Shown: positions 61,161 through 64,000 of the stretch, in pieces
How positions within the stretch are numbered: position 1 is the stretch's first letter
Layout of the letters: the number at the start of each line of letters is the position of its first letter
Assembly (NCBI GenBank): GCA_022605425.2
Contig: CM061252.1
Span: 372,001-436,000, forward strand
DNA from: Hamiltosporidium tvaerminnensis
Lineage: Eukaryota; Microsporidia; Dubosqiidae
Direction of reading: 5' to 3'
Length of the DNA: 64,000 nucleotides
Notes under the pieces: generated by a model
The model's input: the letters and a program-made list of their open reading frames with translations, nothing else
Database searches by the model: none
What the model was told of the DNA's origin: nothing
Position numbers and translations under genes: made by a program

Positions 61161-64000
61161 AGGAACACATAATAAATTTTTTAGGAAATGTTTTTCGGTT
61201 TATTTGAATGCAACAAAGGTTGATCATTCGTCTATAAAAGCATTTCTTCTACCTCCACGAGTTAAAAAAAGCGTGTTTTTTCTTCTTTCTTCTTTCTTCT
61301 TTCTTCTATCTTCTTCTTCATATCTATTTGTATAAAAAATGACTGAAAAAGGCCACGATATTTATTCTTAAAACGTAAAATACATAGCAGATTCCACCGG
61401 TTTGTTTCTAACTGAATATTCAAACATTAGGATTGTTCTTGGTTTGTTATCCGTACAAGAAAACTCAGTATTTGTAAAAGAACCTTGAGATCTTAAAAAA
61501 ACTATGTGCAAACCCGCATGAAAATTTTTGCCTGTTTACACTATCGTCTTATAGATTTTTTTGAGTTTTGTGCTTTAGATACATATGCAACACAAATAAA
61601 AATAAATAGAGTATTTTTTTCACCGGAAAACTTATCAATTCGCAAGGTCATCATTTTCTGCAAATGTTTTATATTGCTATTTATAATCTTGTATTTTTTT
61701 CTCTTAATTTCGATTACTAAATCTAAAAAGTTTGTTTTTTTATATACTTAAAACCAGCCATTATAGTGTGAATATATGTTTTTTTTATATTCGATACCAC
61801 ACTTCTTTTGTTTTTTAAATTCTTTTGGTTGAGAAAATATTTAGAAAAACCTATCATTTATTAAATTGTTATTAGAAAGCTGAATTTTTGTTAACAGCCT
61901 ATTTCTTTTAACTTCACGTAGACCTACTTTTTTTCGGGTTTTTTATATAAACTTCATGGATCTTGTCATATCAGTGATCAGGCTTGATCGGAAGCTCTGT
62001 TAAATACCATTTAAATTCGATAATTAAACTCGCTTTACAAATTGCTGGCTTGATATTTTTGTCCAAAATATAACTTTTAATAAAAAAATCAAACCTCATT
62101 ACGATAGCAGCTTTCTTATATGAAATCTAATGAATAATTTTTGAAAGACGAACAAACGAATTTCGGAATATCTGTTGCCTGTTTGATAGATATTCGAACT
62201 ATGAGCGGTTTCATTATTCCCTTTAAAATTTTTAATAGTTAGCTATATGTGCTGATTTTAATCTTTAAGATACGCCAAAACAATTGACCTACAAAAGCTT
62301 AAACTCAAATTCAAATTCAAACCCGTTTGTATATCTTATATAATTTTTGTTGCGTAAACACTCAAAAATCAAAAAATCTTAAATAAAATTTTTTGTTAAC
62401 TTATTTTCAATTTATTTCTATGTAGTCAGGTAAAGTGATTTTTGTGAGCTTTTTTTGCGACGCGAAGTTTAGGTTGTAGCTTTCAAAATGAGGTTATTTG
62501 GAGGTAATATCCCAAAAATTATAAATCAAATATTTTTCGGCCCACAAAAATAGTTTTTCTATTGTATGTCTTCTCTTCATGACATACTTTATCGACTTAA
62601 TATTACATAACCATCAATTATTCGGATCGGTAGATGTAAGTTATATTATCAATTCTTATAATATAACCGAATGCTATATAGATAGTAGCCTATAAATTCT
62701 TGCTTGTTTTTCTGTTCTAACTGCTACCTCGCTAGGTTTTAATATGAAATTTCTTTATGTTGTTCATATATATATTCTCCAATGTATATAATATTAGATC
62801 GATCCAAGAAATAAGACTAACCAAAAAAGAGGGAATTTTAAACGTTTTGGGCCTTGTTATTGTTTTACTCTCTTTTTATTTTCATCGTGTATTCATTTTT
62901 TGAATAAATTGATAATAAATATCGATATAAACTATTAGATACATTACCTCGATTCTTCTCAAAGTCTTATCCCTGTATTATCTCAAATATATTTTATATT
63001 CCTAGAGCAAAGATTTATGAATTTTCTTTTATAGCCGACAGATCTATAGTAAACTGTAATATTGTTTTATTCGTTTGTTTCTAAAATGATTGCAGTCCTG
63101 AAATTTGTCTTTCTCCAGAGTGATCAAAATGCATAAATATTGAAACAAGAAAATGACGATTATGTGTCCATAAAAAGGTTAGTTATTTGCTAACTCTTGT
63201 TTGAATTCGGATCAGGGGCATCTTTATGGTACTAAATTTCCTTTAAAAGCAAAAATTAAATAAAATTGCCGTTAAATTAATAAGACTTTTACAATCTTAA
63301 CTTACTAAATTTTCTGACACCAAACAATATATTAAATTAAAAAATAATAATAAATGTAAGAAATAATATTTTAGACAGCTTTAATAAGAGCTAAACAGTA
63401 TTGGCATTACACCTAATAATGTATTTTCTCTTTTTCCAACAGCAAATAATAAAGTAACAAATTTTTCCTTTAGTTTGCCATCGATTTTTAATAACCTTGT
63501 TGTGTGGAGACCAATTTCTCTCAATTGTGTTGGTGGAACCAACGGAGATCAAATCAATAAATCCTAGCGAGTAATTTACTGTTTTGGGATAAAAATATAT
63601 TTCTAAATCCCGATAAACTTTCCACTGTTCTGTTTAGATTATACTGCCAGGCTTCAAAGTTGTAATATTATGCGGGCAAGTGTTTCTTTAGTTCTATCAG
63701 AGATAGGTATCAACATTATTTTACGAGCTGGTGTTCTTTCAACCAACCCTAACCCTATGTTTCGTTCGTTTACCAAATTTGGATTTTTCAATTTCTAAAT
63801 TATTTCATTGCGTCAAATATATTCCTTGGTCGCAATAAAATTACTTTTGTCTTTATAATTCATTTTTTTAACTAATGCCTTTGATTCCTCTTTAGAATAT
63901 CTTGATCAGAAGATATCTTCTCATTTGTGTATTATTAACCAAACCACTGACTATTTTTTAAAAAATTTTAGACTTTTTCTATAATTCTCAACCAAGGTAC
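61161..64000. other. AT-rich stretch, no supported gene
   Basis: AT-rich, with an 81-codon hydrophobic frame at 61,506-61,751 (plus; ATG at 61,518; ends KSKKFVFLYT) that has no other support. A two-unit CCCTAA run occurs near 63,747. Nothing else is recognised. Confidence 0.45.
61279..61319. repeat. TTCTTTC-type microsatellite
   Basis: Pyrimidine tract of about 40 bases with tandem TCTTCTT units, interrupted once by an A. Confidence 0.9.

Noticed and set aside
63745-63757. CCCTAACCCTA, telomere-like sequence near the window end.
   Set aside because: Only two units; expected by chance in a window of this size.
1-64000. tRNA, rRNA or CRISPR loci.
   Set aside because: No cloverleaf, rRNA core segment or regularly spaced direct repeats were found on reading both strands.

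Overview
The window looks like a gene-poor, extremely AT-rich nuclear contig of a microsporidian with an expanded genome (Edhazardia- or Hamiltosporidium-like; the genus is inference). The grounds are: very low GC by eye; no introns; a secreted multigene family whose start codons follow an AAATTT-type motif and a TATA-like box a few tens of bases upstream; an R4/Dong-type non-LTR retrotransposon; and small dispersed repeats. No rRNA, tRNA, CRISPR array or conserved housekeeping cluster was found.

Layout. Bases 1-32,000 are an AT desert with one copy of a 0.7-kb repeat (copy A), two SINE-like insertions and several decayed coding islands. One island, 15.5-16.0 kb, resembles the Fe-S co-chaperone Jac1/HscB. 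Bases 32-36.5 kb hold two more 0.7-kb repeats (B, C), a SINE-like element and a recently broken member of the secreted family (gene 1). Bases 36.5-45.5 kb are again desert, with a GC-richer relic at 40.7-42.2 kb. Bases 45.5-51.1 kb hold an old repeat (E), a strongly decayed family member split by a SINE-like insertion (gene 3), repeat D and the only intact member (gene 2, 549 codons). Bases 51.7-52.0 kb form a G-depleted, strand-asymmetric stretch with a perfect hairpin. A dead R4/Dong-like retrotransposon fills 52.6-56.3 kb. A family member with a single frameshift (gene 4) lies at 57.0-58.6 kb. The rest is desert with one more SINE-like copy and a microsatellite.

How it fits together. All four family genes are on the minus strand. 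Three of them (1, 2, 3) carry a 0.7-kb repeat in the same orientation just beyond their stop codon, so gene plus repeat seems to have been duplicated as a unit. Genes 2, 3 and 4 also share upstream DNA. The locus reads as a birth-and-death array of a secreted protein family in a genome that collects retroelements and gene relics. The 0.7-kb repeat is the least explained element: five copies, a constant 5' end, a conserved UUCG-capped hairpin and a short conserved reading frame.
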